Origin: an uncultured Paracoccaceae bacterium
Lineage (GTDB): Bacteria; Pseudomonadota; Alphaproteobacteria; Rhodobacterales; Rhodobacteraceae
NCBI GenBank assembly: GCA_947503965.1
Contig: CANNFU010000006.1
Location: 1-64,000 of the forward strand
Direction of reading: 5' to 3'
DNA length: 64,000 nt
Shown: positions 1 to 12,261 of the stretch, in pieces
Layout: every line of letters begins with the position of its first letter
How positions within the stretch are numbered: the stretch's first letter is position 1
Program-made: the position numbers and the translations under genes
Notes under the pieces: model-generated
Told to the model about the DNA's origin: nothing
The model's database searches: none
What the model saw: only the letters and a program-made list of their open reading frames with translations

Positions 1-144
1 CCTCCTCATCCTACAATAACGAGTGAATCAAATGGCTTGCCCCAAAGCAACAAGACTTCTTCAACAAAATAAGCTCATCTTGCAGTTTTTCTGCGTTGAA
101 GCGAAGGTCGGCTTCGGTGGCTAGGCAACGATGGTGGTCAGACT

Positions 145-768
145 ATGCTGGAATTACTCGCGACGACGTTTATGGCTGGATTGCTCTATGTCTTTATCCC
201 CGGTCCGGCGACCCTTGCGGCGCTCAGCCTCTCGGCAGGTCCCGGGCGCATGGCTTGCGCAACGTTCCTGACCTGTCACCTTCTTGGTGATCTAGCTTGG
301 ACGATCCTTGCAATTTCAGCCATCATCGGCGTCTCGCAGGCTGGCCCTTTGCTTTTCGATATTTTGGGACTTTTCTGTGGGGCTTACCTCATTTGGTTGG
401 GTATTAGGGCGCTTCGTAGTCAGAGTGCAAAGGCAGGCACTATCGTCGACGTGCCATGGAAGTCAGGCGTTATTTTCGGTTTCACAAATCCCAAGGCATA
501 TCCATTTGCGTTGGCGATGTTCACGGCTGTGTTTGCCCGATTTGAAGACGCGATGACCTTTCATAATGCTGTCCCGCTCGTCCTGGCAGCATTTCTAGGG
601 TTCTGCTTCGCAACGCTTGGCGTGGTATTCTGGACGGGGCTTCCCGTTACACGACGCATCTTCGCACGGCACAGCGGTTTGATCACGCGAGCCATCGGCG
701 TCGTGTTCATAGCCGTGGGCGCGAAGTCTATTGGAACGTCAGTCTCGAACATCAGGCTTCGCGCGTGA
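145..768 (+). CDS. LysE/RhtB family amino-acid exporter
   Basis: A 207-residue, strongly hydrophobic protein with about five to six membrane segments. It opens with an N-terminal helix followed by FIPGPATLAA, the family's conserved P-G-P turn after TM1, and has the second conserved element GFTNPKAYPFALAMF near residue 115. Members of this inner-membrane family export amino acids or homoserine lactones; the substrate cannot be read from sequence. Length is normal (about 205). The ATG is poorly supported by a Shine-Dalgarno but places TM1 correctly. It faces a second LysE-type gene across a 55-base gap, in convergent orientation. The first 144 bases of the window hold no gene I can support. Confidence 0.85.
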   Translation: MLELLATTFMAGLLYVFIPGPATLAALSLSAGPGRMACATFLTCHLLGDLAWTILAISAIIGVSQAGPLLFDILGLFCGAYLIWLGIRALRSQSAKAGTIVDVPWKSGVIFGFTNPKAYPFALAMFTAVFARFEDAMTFHNAVPLVLAAFLGFCFATLGVVFWTGLPVTRRIFARHSGLITRAIGVVFIAVGAKSIGTSVSNIRLRA

Positions 769-823
769 CATCGCTCTTTGAGGCCGTTCGGCGACCACAG
801 CGGCCAGTTACCACTGCGCTTTG

Positions 824-1459
824 TTAGACCGAAGATCGCCGCAATGTGAGCGTAGCCAATCCCATGCCGATCAGAATGCTGCCGCTGACGCGCTTGAACC
901 AAGCAATGATGGAAGGCTTACGGATTACGCCCCGCATACGGCTAGCCAGCCTCCCATAGAAAAACGCATTCAGCCAAGCGAGGCAGGTGAACGTTGCGAT
1001 CGCTGCAACGAACTGAGGCAAGAGAGGTGCAGAGGTGTTGATGAATTGAGGCACAAACGCGATGAAGAACGCGATGGGTTTGGGATTCAACGCAGTCACG
1101 GCAAAACACTGGCGGAATATTCGGTACGCACTCATTCGCGAACCGTCCGTCTCCGAGTGCCCGATGCTTCTGCCCGCTGACTGAATCGTTCGAATGCCAA
1201 GCCAGACGAGATACGCCGCGCCAACCCACTTGAACAAAGTGAAGACTTCAGCGGATGCCATCATCACTGCGCCTAGGCCAGCCAAGGAGACCGTCATCGC
1301 TGTGAAGTCCCCCAACGCAACACCAGATGCGGCGACCGGTGCAACGCGCGGTCCATTTGAAAGTCCGAGGGTAATCACGAGAAGGATGGTCGGACCGATT
1401 GGAAAGATCAAAAACACGGTCGATGCCGCCAAGAACGCAAGCCAAGTCTCAAATGTCAT
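824..1459 (-). CDS. LysE family translocator
   Basis: A 211-residue polytopic membrane protein with the family layout: TM1, then FLIFPIGPTILLVITLGLS, where the usual PGP is PIGP, a middle loop rich in Ser/Arg (about 100-115), then FAVTALNPKPIAFFIAFVPQF. The NPK motif and its position match LysE/RhtB exporters of small amino acids. It is convergent with another exporter of the same family, but the two proteins are not near-identical, so this is not a recent tandem duplication. Substrate unknown. Confidence 0.85.
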   Translation of the reverse strand: MTFETWLAFLAASTVFLIFPIGPTILLVITLGLSNGPRVAPVAASGVALGDFTAMTVSLAGLGAVMMASAEVFTLFKWVGAAYLVWLGIRTIQSAGRSIGHSETDGSRMSAYRIFRQCFAVTALNPKPIAFFIAFVPQFINTSAPLLPQFVAAIATFTCLAWLNAFFYGRLASRMRGVIRKPSIIAWFKRVSGSILIGMGLATLTLRRSSV

Positions 1460-1662
1460 TCACTAAGCTCCTAAACTGATCTCTCTTGATGGCCGCAAAT
1501 CGCCAAATCCCTGCTGTTCGGACAAGACATGTCGAAGCGGATTAGTACAGTCAATCATATGCTGCCAAACAGCGGACATTCGAGCGGCGATGCTGAAAGG
1601 CAGCAAAGTCCCGCAAAGCCGCCCTCGCATCAGCCCACATCCAGCAACAAGACACTAACCAC

Positions 1663-2082
1663 TTACCCGATAATCATGTCGATGATCGTTTGCACGTTCG
1701 GGCTTTGCCGAAGGCGGGCCACCTCATCAACCGCGAACCAACCGGCATCCGCCGCGTCATCTGCGGCGACCGGCGTTCCGCTTTGATACTGACAGCGGAC
1801 GGCTGCCAGTAAATAGTGGTAGAGAATGCCACCATCCCGGCCGCGTCCGATGGCGTCAATATTCGTCATGTAATGCTGCGCGGTTCCGACCACGCTGGTC
1901 TCTTCGTACAATTCGCGCTCTGCGGCCGCCAGGGCGGTTTCGCCCAGATCCACGTGACCACCGGGAAAGCCCCATGTATTTGCGTTTGGTTCATTTCTGC
2001 GCTTGACCAGCAGAAATCGGTCGTTGTGAAAGACAACGGCGATTGCACCAAGTTTGGGCCAGATCGGGTCTGTGATGCTCAT
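1663..2082 (-). CDS. NUDIX hydrolase
   Basis: A 139-residue single-domain NUDIX protein. The Nudix box starts with GGHVDLGETALAAAERELYE at about residues 41-60, followed by ETSV, so the usual final Gly is Ser. The REL-x-EE core that binds Mg2+ is intact. The WGFPGGH entry suggests an ADP-ribose or nucleotide-sugar class enzyme, but the substrate is not determinable. It is divergent from the thioredoxin gene about 105 bases away, so that gap probably holds both promoters. The 203 bases between it and the LysE gene (1460-1662) show nothing convincing. Confidence 0.85.
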   Translation of the reverse strand: MSITDPIWPKLGAIAVVFHNDRFLLVKRRNEPNANTWGFPGGHVDLGETALAAAERELYEETSVVGTAQHYMTNIDAIGRGRDGGILYHYLLAAVRCQYQSGTPVAADDAADAGWFAVDEVARLRQSPNVQTIIDMIIG

Positions 2083-2189
2083 CCCTGTACGCTAGGCCCG
2101 GTGCCCAGCATGGTAAAGTGGGTTTGCCCCTTGGCCTTGGCCTGCTTTGCGCACATATAAGGCGCAACCAAGGATGAAGGAGACAGACG

Positions 2190-3104
2190 ATGCTGGAACT
2201 GGATGCAGGCCAAAACGCCGCCCCCGCTGATCTGATCAAAGACGGCACCGACGCGAGCTTTGCCGCCGACGTGATCGAGGCGTCCCAAACCGTCCCGGTG
2301 ATTGTGGATTTCTGGGCGCCGTGGTGTGGCCCGTGCAAGACGCTGGGCCCTGCGATTGAGGCTGCTGTGACCAACGCCAAGGGCCGGGTCAAACTGGTGA
2401 AGATCGATGTGGATGCCAACCAAGCCTATGCAGGACAGTTGCAGGTGCAATCGATCCCCACAGTTTATGCGTTCTTTCAGGGCCGCCCCGTGGACGGGTT
2501 CCAGGGCGCGCTGCCCCCGTCCGAAATCAACGCCTTTGTCGAAAAGATCGCAGCCCTTGCCGGTGACGGGGATGACGACGGGTTGTCCGCTGCGATTGAA
2601 GCCGCCGATCAGATGCTGGAAGAAGGGGCGGCTGCCGATGCGGCCGAGACCTTTGCCGCGATCCTGCAGGAAGATCCGAACAATGCAGCCGCCTATGCCG
2701 GGCTGGTCCGGTCCTATCTGGCGCTGGATGATGTGGATCAGGCCGAGGCGATCCTGAACGGCGCCCCAGCCGAGATTTCAACCGATCCGTTGCTTGAGGC
2801 CGTGCATGCCCAGATCACGCTGGCGCGCGAAGCGGCCAATGCCGGCCCGGTTGCCGATCTGCAGGCAGTGGTTGATGCCGAACCGGATAATCATCAGGCC
2901 CGTTTCGATCTGGCCATTGCGCTGCATGCGAACGGGCAAGTCGAGGAATCGGTCGCTGAACTGCTTGAACTGTTCCGCCGCGATCGGGAATGGAATGAGG
3001 GGGCGGCCAAGGCCCAGCTTTTTACGATTTTCGATGCGCGCGAGGCCAAGGATCCGATCGTTCTGAACGGGCGCAGAAAACTTTCGTCGATGATATTTGC
3101 CTGA
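2190..3104 (+). CDS. cnoX: Thioredoxin-TPR protein, CnoX/YbbN-like co-chaperone
   Basis: A 304-residue protein with an N-terminal thioredoxin fold and a C-terminal tetratricopeptide region (about 135-300). FWAPWCGPCK places the active-site CGPC at residues 46-49, and SIPTV gives the cis-Pro at 90. CnoX/YbbN proteins have this architecture and act as holdases handing oxidatively stressed clients to GroEL/DnaK. The E. coli protein lacks the redox-active pair, while this one keeps both Cys and so may also be a disulfide reductase. An AAGGAGA Shine-Dalgarno precedes the ATG. It leads a short operon with the LON-domain and Trm112 genes. Confidence 0.85.
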   Translation: MLELDAGQNAAPADLIKDGTDASFAADVIEASQTVPVIVDFWAPWCGPCKTLGPAIEAAVTNAKGRVKLVKIDVDANQAYAGQLQVQSIPTVYAFFQGRPVDGFQGALPPSEINAFVEKIAALAGDGDDDGLSAAIEAADQMLEEGAAADAAETFAAILQEDPNNAAAYAGLVRSYLALDDVDQAEAILNGAPAEISTDPLLEAVHAQITLAREAANAGPVADLQAVVDAEPDNHQARFDLAIALHANGQVEESVAELLELFRRDREWNEGAAKAQLFTIFDAREAKDPIVLNGRRKLSSMIFA

Positions 3105-3131
3105 CGGCAGGTTCGGCCTACCTCCGTATAC

Positions 3132-3773
3132 ATGATATCACCAACCGATTTGCCAGACATCATTCCGGTGTTTCCCCTGCCCGGTGCGCTGCTGTTGCCG
3201 CGTTCGCGGCTTCCGTTGCATCTGTTCGAGCCGCGCTATCTGGCGATGCTGGATGATGTGCTGAAAACCTCATCGCGCCTGATCGGTATGGTGCAACCTT
3301 ATGATGCGCCGGGGAAAGACGGAAAACTGCACAGTATTGGCTGCGCAGGCAAGCTGACCGCGTTTTCGGAAACCGAAGACGGGCGTTATATGATCACCCT
3401 GTCGGGGGCGTCCCGCTTCCGGATCGTGGAAGAGGTTGAAGGTTTCACGCCCTATCGCCGCTGCAAGGTGAATTGGCAGGGTTTTGACCGCGACCTTGGC
3501 CCGGTTGAAAAGGACACTGATTTCAACCGCGACAAATTCATGGAGGCCTTGGGCCGCTATCTGACCGATCACGGGCTATCCACTGACTGGGAAAGCCTGA
3601 GCGAGGCAGAGGATGAATTACTGATCAACTCGCTGTCCATGCTGTGCCCGTTTGAGCCCGAGGACAAACAGGCCCTGCTTGAGGCCCCGTCACTGTCCAC
3701 CCGCCGCGAAACGCTGATGACCCTTATCGAGTTTTCCTTGCGCGGGGGAAACGGCGAAGAGGTCATGCAATGA
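3132..3773 (+). CDS. LON peptidase substrate-binding (N-terminal) domain protein
   Basis: A 213-residue protein consisting only of the LON N-terminal substrate-binding domain. It begins [30 protein letters not shown], the family signature, and ends with a helical bundle; there is no AAA+ or protease domain. Stand-alone LON-N proteins are common in alphaproteobacteria, and their role is unproven (substrate recognition or adaptor). It starts 27 bases after the CnoX-like gene and overlaps the Trm112 start by 4 bases, so three protein-quality-control-like genes are probably co-transcribed. Confidence 0.85.
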   Translation: MISPTDLPDIIPVFPLPGALLLPRSRLPLHLFEPRYLAMLDDVLKTSSRLIGMVQPYDAPGKDGKLHSIGCAGKLTAFSETEDGRYMITLSGASRFRIVEEVEGFTPYRRCKVNWQGFDRDLGPVEKDTDFNRDKFMEALGRYLTDHGLSTDWESLSEAEDELLINSLSMLCPFEPEDKQALLEAPSLSTRRETLMTLIEFSLRGGNGEEVMQ

Positions 3774-3949
3774 GCGCGCCAATCTTCGACCCCAAGATGC
3801 TAGAGGCGCTGGTGTGCCCGATGACGCAAGCGACCCTGCATTATGACGCTGAAAAGCAGGAACTGGTGTCAAAGGCGGGCAATTATGCATTCCCCATTCG
3901 GAATGGGATACCAGTGATGCTGGTCGATGAGGCAAGAAAGCTGGATTAG
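3770..3949 (+). CDS. Trm112-family small protein
   Basis: A 59-residue ORF beginning ATGAGCGCG, overlapping the previous stop by ATGA. It reads [14 protein letters not shown] at the N-terminus, then [20 protein letters not shown] and PVMLVDEAR, which is the complete Trm112/YcaR pattern. In eukaryotes and archaea Trm112 activates methyltransferases; the bacterial short forms are uncharacterised. The usual zinc-type CPxC is CPMT here and the third Cys is Ser, so this copy cannot bind zinc in the classical way. Confidence 0.85.
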   Translation: MSAPIFDPKMLEALVCPMTQATLHYDAEKQELVSKAGNYAFPIRNGIPVMLVDEARKLD

Positions 3950-4042
3950 ATTGGGCATATGCCCGACGGGGTGAATGATGTTTCGTTTCCTCACTGAGGG
4001 ATCCCGTTCTGGTTAGTTTTTAGCTAAGCGTAGGAGTTTTGC

Positions 4043-4762
4043 ATGACGATCAATGGTAAAACCGTTGTTTGTATCGGCGGCTCTGGTGGCATGGGGCGGG
4101 GCGTAGCCCAGGCTGCATTGGAACTGGGCGCTGATGTCATTGTGACGTCGCGGTCTCAGCAGAAGGCTGATCAAGCAGCAAAACAGCTCGGATGTCGGGC
4201 AGAGATCATAGACATCTACGACGACAAAAGCGTCTCTGATTTCTTTGATCGAATTGGTCATTTCTCGCATCTGATGATCACGGCCGGAGCGGTCGGACGC
4301 TCAAGCTTTAGCGAGACCCCTCCCGACGAGGCAGATCGCTTCATGCAAGGCAAGGTTTGGGGCACCCATAGATGTATCTGGCATGCCAAGGATCGTATGA
4401 ACCAAGACGGTTCAATCACGCTGATCACCGGAGGATACTCTCAAATCATCGACGACAAGGCAGGCCATGTTCACACGGCATTCAAGGCGATGGAGGCAAT
4501 GGCGCAGGTCGCCGCAGTCTCGCTTGCGCCGATCAGATGCAACGTCATTCGCCCTGGCTTCATTGATTCAGACCTTTGGTCGGGCATGACCGATGAAGAG
4601 CGCGATCAGCTTCGAAACACTGAACGCGAGAAAACGATGATTGGACGGATTGTAGAGCCAGTCGAATTCGGCCGTTTCGCTGTCGCGCTGATGCAGACGC
4701 CTGTTGTCACGGGAGCAGTTATTCCAGTTGACGGCGGGCGTCATTTGTCAGTCGCACGTTAA
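4043..4762 (+). CDS. SDR-family protein with altered catalytic Tyr
   Basis: A 239-residue Rossmann-fold protein of the classical short-chain dehydrogenase size. The nucleotide-binding glycine motif is GGSGGMGRG (12-20), and the C-terminal part RCNVIRPGFIDSDL and VTGAVIPVDGGRH are typical. Where the family has Tyr-x3-Lys the sequence reads HTAFK (144-148), so the Lys is kept and the catalytic Tyr appears to be His. It may be a degenerate reductase or have shifted chemistry. A TAGGAG Shine-Dalgarno supports the start. It is monocistronic, between the Trm112 gene and the minus-strand UbiH-like gene. Confidence 0.8.
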   Translation: MTINGKTVVCIGGSGGMGRGVAQAALELGADVIVTSRSQQKADQAAKQLGCRAEIIDIYDDKSVSDFFDRIGHFSHLMITAGAVGRSSFSETPPDEADRFMQGKVWGTHRCIWHAKDRMNQDGSITLITGGYSQIIDDKAGHVHTAFKAMEAMAQVAAVSLAPIRCNVIRPGFIDSDLWSGMTDEERDQLRNTEREKTMIGRIVEPVEFGRFAVALMQTPVVTGAVIPVDGGRHLSVAR

Positions 4763-4835
4763 AACGTTCCGGGTTGTCAGAACAGAATAGCATTAGCCTA
4801 CTCGCACCACTTAGGCAGGTTTCGTGGGCGAACGC

Positions 4836-6047
4836 TCATCCTTGCATTAGCTTCGGCAAATCCCCTGTCAGTCCTGCCGCTTCCCGGATGAACGCCCGCC
4901 GCAGCCCGGGGGCTGCGTTCACGACGCCCATCCCGATATCACGCATTGCACGCAGCAGCGGGTTATCGTTTGAAAATAGTCGATTGAACGTATCTGTCGC
5001 CACTGCCAGCGTTGCCGTATCGAACCGCCGCCATTGCTGATAGCGCGCCAATGCCTGCACACCGCCGATGTCTTCGCCGCGTGCGCGCGCCTCGCCCAGA
5101 ACCTCGGCCAGGGCGGCCACGTCCCGCAGTCCGGCGTTCAGCCCTTGGCCTGCGATTGGATGCACGCCATGTGCGGCATCCCCAATCAGCGCGACCCTGT
5201 CCTCAATAAAGCTATTGGCAAGCGTCAGGCCCAGTGGATAGGTAAACCGTGCGCCGGTCAGGCTGATCTGACCTAGGAAACTGCCAAAGGCGGGGCGTAA
5301 CGCGTCAAGGAACTCCGCGTCATTCATTGCTGACAACTCTGCCGCACGCACGTCTGTTTCGCTCCACACGATCGAACTGCGGTTTCCCGTCAGGGGCAGA
5401 ATGGCAAGCGGGCCTGCGGGCATAAAGAACTGATGCGCGATGCCCCCATGCGGCTTTTCATGTGCGACGGCACAGACCACCGCAGTCTGACCATATCCCC
5501 AGCCGGTCCGCTTGATCCCTGCGCGTTCCGCCGTGCCGCTTTGGCGCCCATCAGAGCCGATCAGCAGACTGCCCGTCATCGTCTTGCCGCTAGCAAGCGT
5601 GACGGTCACACTGGCGGGATCGACCGATTGCGCAACTACCGTTTCCTTGGCCAAATGCGTGATCCGCTTATCCGCTGCCATCGCGTCCAGAAACGCGCGG
5701 CGCAGATGCCGGTCTTCAACCATGTAGCCCATGGGCCCTTCTTCGATCTCGGCATGATCGAAATGCATCATCCAGGGGCTGGGCCCTTCACCAGCGCGGC
5801 CATCCGTGACCTTGATTTCCAGCATCGGCTGGGCGTGATCAGCGATGGTGTCCCACACCCCGATGCTGCGCAAAAGCCGCATGGAGGCATGCGCCAGCGC
5901 GTAGGATCGTCCATCGAAATCCGCCTTTTTGCGCCGGTCCACCGGCAGGCTATCGATGATCGTCACCGTAAAACCGGCCTGTGCCGCCGCCAGTGCCAAG
6001 GCAGGTCCATTCAGGCCGCCGCCCACGATGATCAGATCGTTTTCCAT
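4836..6047 (-). CDS. UbiH/UbiF-family FAD-dependent monooxygenase
   Basis: A 403-residue flavoprotein hydroxylase. It begins MENDLIIVGGGLNGPALALA, the GxGxxG dinucleotide-binding motif, and carries the second FAD motif LIGDAAHGVHPIAGQGLNAG near residue 285. UbiH/UbiF/COQ6 enzymes hydroxylate the ubiquinone ring; in the absence of other ubi genes here the position of hydroxylation is not assignable. I take the ATG at 6047 because the GxGxxG starts eight residues in; the frame remains open upstream but that part lacks family features. Divergent from the amidase gene across 79 bases. Confidence 0.87.
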   Translation of the reverse strand: MENDLIIVGGGLNGPALALAAAQAGFTVTIIDSLPVDRRKKADFDGRSYALAHASMRLLRSIGVWDTIADHAQPMLEIKVTDGRAGEGPSPWMMHFDHAEIEEGPMGYMVEDRHLRRAFLDAMAADKRITHLAKETVVAQSVDPASVTVTLASGKTMTGSLLIGSDGRQSGTAERAGIKRTGWGYGQTAVVCAVAHEKPHGGIAHQFFMPAGPLAILPLTGNRSSIVWSETDVRAAELSAMNDAEFLDALRPAFGSFLGQISLTGARFTYPLGLTLANSFIEDRVALIGDAAHGVHPIAGQGLNAGLRDVAALAEVLGEARARGEDIGGVQALARYQQWRRFDTATLAVATDTFNRLFSNDNPLLRAMRDIGMGVVNAAPGLRRAFIREAAGLTGDLPKLMQG

Positions 6048-6126
6048 GTGCTGCAATATGCGCCTTCGTACGGGATTGTCCATGCGCCGGATGGCCGCTA
6101 CGGTCGCGATCAAACAGGAGAGTGGC

Positions 6127-7455
6127 ATGGATGACTGGCGCTGGATGACGGCTGCGGATTTGGGCCGTGGGATTGGGGCAGGGGATATCGATCCGGTTGC
6201 CCTGACAGAGGTGTATCTGGACGCCATCGACGCGCATGAGCATCGTGACCGGATTTATGCGCGCGTGACCCATGACCGCGCCCGTGCCGAGGCTGCCGCC
6301 GCGTCTGAGCGCGCAAAATCAGGGTTCCGGCGCGGACCGCTGGATGGTGTACCAGTGTCGTGGAAAGACCTGTTTGATACAGCCGGAATTGGCACTGAGG
6401 CGGGGACTGCCCTGATGGCAGGCCGCGTGCCAGACCGGGACGCCTATGTGCTGGAAACGGCGACCGCTGCCGGTCTGGTCTGCCTTGGCAAAACCCACAT
6501 GTCCGAGATCGCCTTTTCCGGGCTGGGCCTGAACCCGATCACAGCCACCCCGCCTTGCGTGAATGATCCTGACGCTGTGCCGGGTGGGTCATCCTCTGGT
6601 GCTGCGGTATCGGTCGCGTTCGGGTTGGCTGCCGCGGGTATTGGCTCCGATACAGGCGGGTCGGTGCGTATTCCGTCGGCCTGGAATGATCTGGTCGGAC
6701 TGAAAACGACACATGGGCGGCTGTCGCTCGACGGGGTAGTACCGCTTTGTCTGACCTTTGACACGGTCGGCCCGCTATGTCGGTCGATTGAGGATGCAAA
6801 TCTGTTACTGGCCGCGTTGGAAGGCTCGAAACCGGCTGATCTGACAGGCAGCAGCCTTGCCGGTGTTCGGCTGATGGTACTGGACACGATTGTGCCAGAC
6901 GATGTGCGCGACGCGCCCAAGTCTGGATTTGACAGCGCGGTCGCGTGCCTGAAGGCGGCTGGTGCGCAGATCGAACATCGCTATTTCGCGCAGCTTTTCG
7001 ATGCGTTCAACGTCGCGGGCAATCTTTATGCCGCCGACAGCTATGGCTGGTGGCGTGATCTGGTTGAGGCACATCCTGAAAAGATGTTCCCGCAAATCCT
7101 TGAACGGGTGCGGGGCGGGCAAACTGTCACTGGTCCAGACTATGTGGCAGGCTGGAACATGTTGCGCGATATCCGCAAGCAATACGCAGCCGAGACGGCA
7201 CAGTTTGACGCGGTGATCATGCCCACGGCGCCCATCCTGCCGCCGCATGCGCAGCGGCTCTTGGATGATGACGAATACTACAAATCCGAAAACCTGCTCG
7301 CGCTGCGCAATACGCGGGTGGCGAACCTGATGGATGTGTGTTCGATCACGTTACCCACCGGCACCCCATCCTGCGGGATCATCTTCAACGGTCAGAATGG
7401 GACTGAGGCGGCTTTGTTAAGGCTTTGTGCGGCGGCAGAGCAGGCTTTGAACTGA
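6127..7455 (+). CDS. Amidase signature family hydrolase
   Basis: A 442-residue amidase. The Ser-cisSer-Lys triad is visible: Lys in VPVSWKDLFDTAG (about 76-88), cis-Ser in PGGSSSGAAVSVA, and the nucleophile in SDTGGSVRIPSAW. Amidase-signature enzymes hydrolyse amides, including Glu-tRNA(Gln) amidotransferase GatA, allophanate hydrolase and others; the residues outside the core do not look like GatA and no gatB/C is adjacent. An AGGAG six bases upstream fixes the ATG at 6127 although the frame is open for a further 66 codons. Substrate unknown. Confidence 0.85.
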   Translation: MDDWRWMTAADLGRGIGAGDIDPVALTEVYLDAIDAHEHRDRIYARVTHDRARAEAAAASERAKSGFRRGPLDGVPVSWKDLFDTAGIGTEAGTALMAGRVPDRDAYVLETATAAGLVCLGKTHMSEIAFSGLGLNPITATPPCVNDPDAVPGGSSSGAAVSVAFGLAAAGIGSDTGGSVRIPSAWNDLVGLKTTHGRLSLDGVVPLCLTFDTVGPLCRSIEDANLLLAALEGSKPADLTGSSLAGVRLMVLDTIVPDDVRDAPKSGFDSAVACLKAAGAQIEHRYFAQLFDAFNVAGNLYAADSYGWWRDLVEAHPEKMFPQILERVRGGQTVTGPDYVAGWNMLRDIRKQYAAETAQFDAVIMPTAPILPPHAQRLLDDDEYYKSENLLALRNTRVANLMDVCSITLPTGTPSCGIIFNGQNGTEAALLRLCAAAEQALN

Positions 7456-7540
7456 TCCGCAGGTGCGCCAAAATCCAACTTCACAAGCCGTGGTCTTTGT
7501 GGTGGTTTGGCATTGTATATCGTACGGCAAAGGTTTCGCG

Positions 7541-7876
7541 ATGACATATGTAAAGAAAACCGCAATCACCGCCGTGATTTGCGTTTGCGGGTCGATGGTA
7601 TCGGCAAGCGACTGCGATTTTTGGGGTGACTTTGCGACCTTTGCACAAGGCGATTACGAAGCTCGTATTATCGAAGGGCAAAGTGATGCGATCGCACAAA
7701 CTGCCGAGCTTTTGGGGGCAGAGGACGTCAAGCCCGGAGGCATGGCTGATGTCTATTTTACAAAGATCCTTGAAGCGATAGAGGCCGGTCAAAGCAAAGA
7801 GGCGGTGTTTGCTGTTGGTCGTGACGTTTGCCTGTCTTACCCCGAAGGCACTTTTGATACTGACGCGCTAGAGTAG
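7541..7876 (+). CDS. Small secreted hypothetical protein
   Basis: A 111-residue protein with a short signal peptide (MTYVKKTAITAVICVCGSMV, cleavage probably after the Ala in VSA near residue 22). The mature part is acidic, about 88 residues, with two conserved-looking Cys (CDFW near the start, and VCLSYP near the end) that could form a disulfide. The ATG at 7541 is chosen because the signal peptide starts there; an in-frame ATG lies 26 codons upstream without a leader-like sequence. I do not recognise the family. Confidence 0.55.
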   Translation: MTYVKKTAITAVICVCGSMVSASDCDFWGDFATFAQGDYEARIIEGQSDAIAQTAELLGAEDVKPGGMADVYFTKILEAIEAGQSKEAVFAVGRDVCLSYPEGTFDTDALE

Positions 7877-8075
7877 TGTGTCCCATACTGCTCTGACGCT
7901 GCTTGTTGTCATTGATGAACACCGGCGCTGATGCCGTAAGTCCCCATAACGAAACCGACTGGGCCAAAAAGCCACAATAAACCGCTGGGCCCGCGCCTTA
8001 TTCTGGACAGACCGCCCCCCCTCGGGCTAGTTTGGTCAAAAGCGGGGCGACATGATCCCGCATATTGAGGCAGTT

Positions 8076-9251
8076 ATGGTTTTTCCTGAGCGGTTTTCGG
8101 ACCTCCCGGCAGCGACGTGGCCACGCTTGCGTGCGCTATTGGACGTGCCGACAACGGCGTCCGAGACGATCAATATGACGATTGGCGAACCGCGCCATGC
8201 ATTTCCCGCTTTCGTGGGCGGTATCCTTGCGGCCAATTTACAGGATTTTGCGAAATACCCCGATAACAATGGGGTTCCCGCCCTTTTGGATGCCATAGCC
8301 GGGTTTCTGAACCGCCGCTATGGGCTGGACGTGCCGCATGACCAGATCCTGACGCTGAACGGCACCCGCGAGGGGCTGTATAACGCCGCGATGGCGCTCT
8401 GCCCGGAAGAAAAGAACGGCAAGCCGATCATCCTGACGCCGAACCCGTTTTATCAGGTCTATGCGGTTGCCGCACTGTCGGTCGGCGCCGAAGCAATTTA
8501 CGTCCCTGCGACCGAAGAGACCGGGCATCTGCCTGATTTTAGATCGCTCTCTGCTGATGTGCTGGATCGCACCGCCATTGCCTATATCTGTTCGCCCGCC
8601 AACCCGCAGGGGGCCGTTGCGGATGAAACCTATTGGCGCGACCTGATCACCTTGGCCGAAAAACATGATTTCAAGATCTTCGCCGACGAATGTTATGCCG
8701 AGATTTACCGCGATGTGCCGCCACCCGGTGCGTTGCAGATTGCGCAAGAGATGGGCGCCGATCCCGAAAGGGTCGTGATCTTTCATTCGCTTTCCAAGCG
8801 GTCAAACCTGCCAGGCCTTCGGTCAGGGTTCTGCGCCGGTGGGCCGCAATCGATTGCGCGCATCCGGCAGCTGCGGGCCTTTGCAGGCGCGCCGCTGCCC
8901 GAACCGCTGCAGGCTGTCGCGGCGGCGGTCTGGAACGACGAAGCGCATGTGATCGAGAACCGCGCGCTTTATCACCGTAAATACGAGATTGCCGACGATA
9001 TTCTGGGCCATGTGCCCGGCTACCACTCCCCACAGGCGGGGTTCTTCCTTTGGTTGCCAATGGGCAATGGAGAGGAAGCGGCGGTCAGGCTCTGGCAGGA
9101 GACAGGCGTGCGGGTACTGCCCGGCGCGTATCTGAGCCGTGATGTGAACGGGGAAAACCCCGGCGCAAACTATATCCGGGTCGCCATGGTGGCCCCAACA
9201 CAAGAAATGCAGCGCGGTCTCACCCTGATTCGCGACTGTCTCTACGATTGA
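8076..9251 (+). CDS. Class I/II aminotransferase, DapC-like
   Basis: A 391-residue PLP aminotransferase of fold type I. The start [21 protein letters not shown] and the PLP-lysine region [17 protein letters not shown] (Lys near residue 240) match the succinyldiaminopimelate aminotransferase (DapC) type found in alphaproteobacteria. It would act in the diaminopimelate/lysine branch. GAGG precedes the ATG at 8076; an ATG eight codons upstream (8052) is the alternative. It ends 13 bases before ftsK and may be co-transcribed with it. The 175 bases before it hold no gene. Confidence 0.82.
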   Translation: MVFPERFSDLPAATWPRLRALLDVPTTASETINMTIGEPRHAFPAFVGGILAANLQDFAKYPDNNGVPALLDAIAGFLNRRYGLDVPHDQILTLNGTREGLYNAAMALCPEEKNGKPIILTPNPFYQVYAVAALSVGAEAIYVPATEETGHLPDFRSLSADVLDRTAIAYICSPANPQGAVADETYWRDLITLAEKHDFKIFADECYAEIYRDVPPPGALQIAQEMGADPERVVIFHSLSKRSNLPGLRSGFCAGGPQSIARIRQLRAFAGAPLPEPLQAVAAAVWNDEAHVIENRALYHRKYEIADDILGHVPGYHSPQAGFFLWLPMGNGEEAAVRLWQETGVRVLPGAYLSRDVNGENPGANYIRVAMVAPTQEMQRGLTLIRDCLYD

Positions 9252-9264
9252 GGGAACGGTAAAC

Positions 9265-12138
<2,874 letters not shown>

Positions 12139-12143
12139 AAACG

Positions 12144-12187
12144 ATCTGCGCGGCGCCTGTTGCACCAAAAACCGCCGCCGCGCAGAT
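12144..12187. terminator. Long hairpin after ftsK
   Basis: Perfect 12-base arms ATCTGCGCGGCG (12144-12155) and CGCCGCGCAGAT (12176-12187) with a 20-base loop, five bases after the ftsK stop. No T-run follows on the plus strand, so this may be an mRNA 3'-end stabilising stem rather than a true intrinsic terminator. Confidence 0.45.
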
Positions 12188-12261
12188 ACCAAGACCATCA
12201 TGATCTTGTGACTTAACGGGGCGAGGGTCTAACCTGTCTTTACTGGATAGGGAGCCTCATC

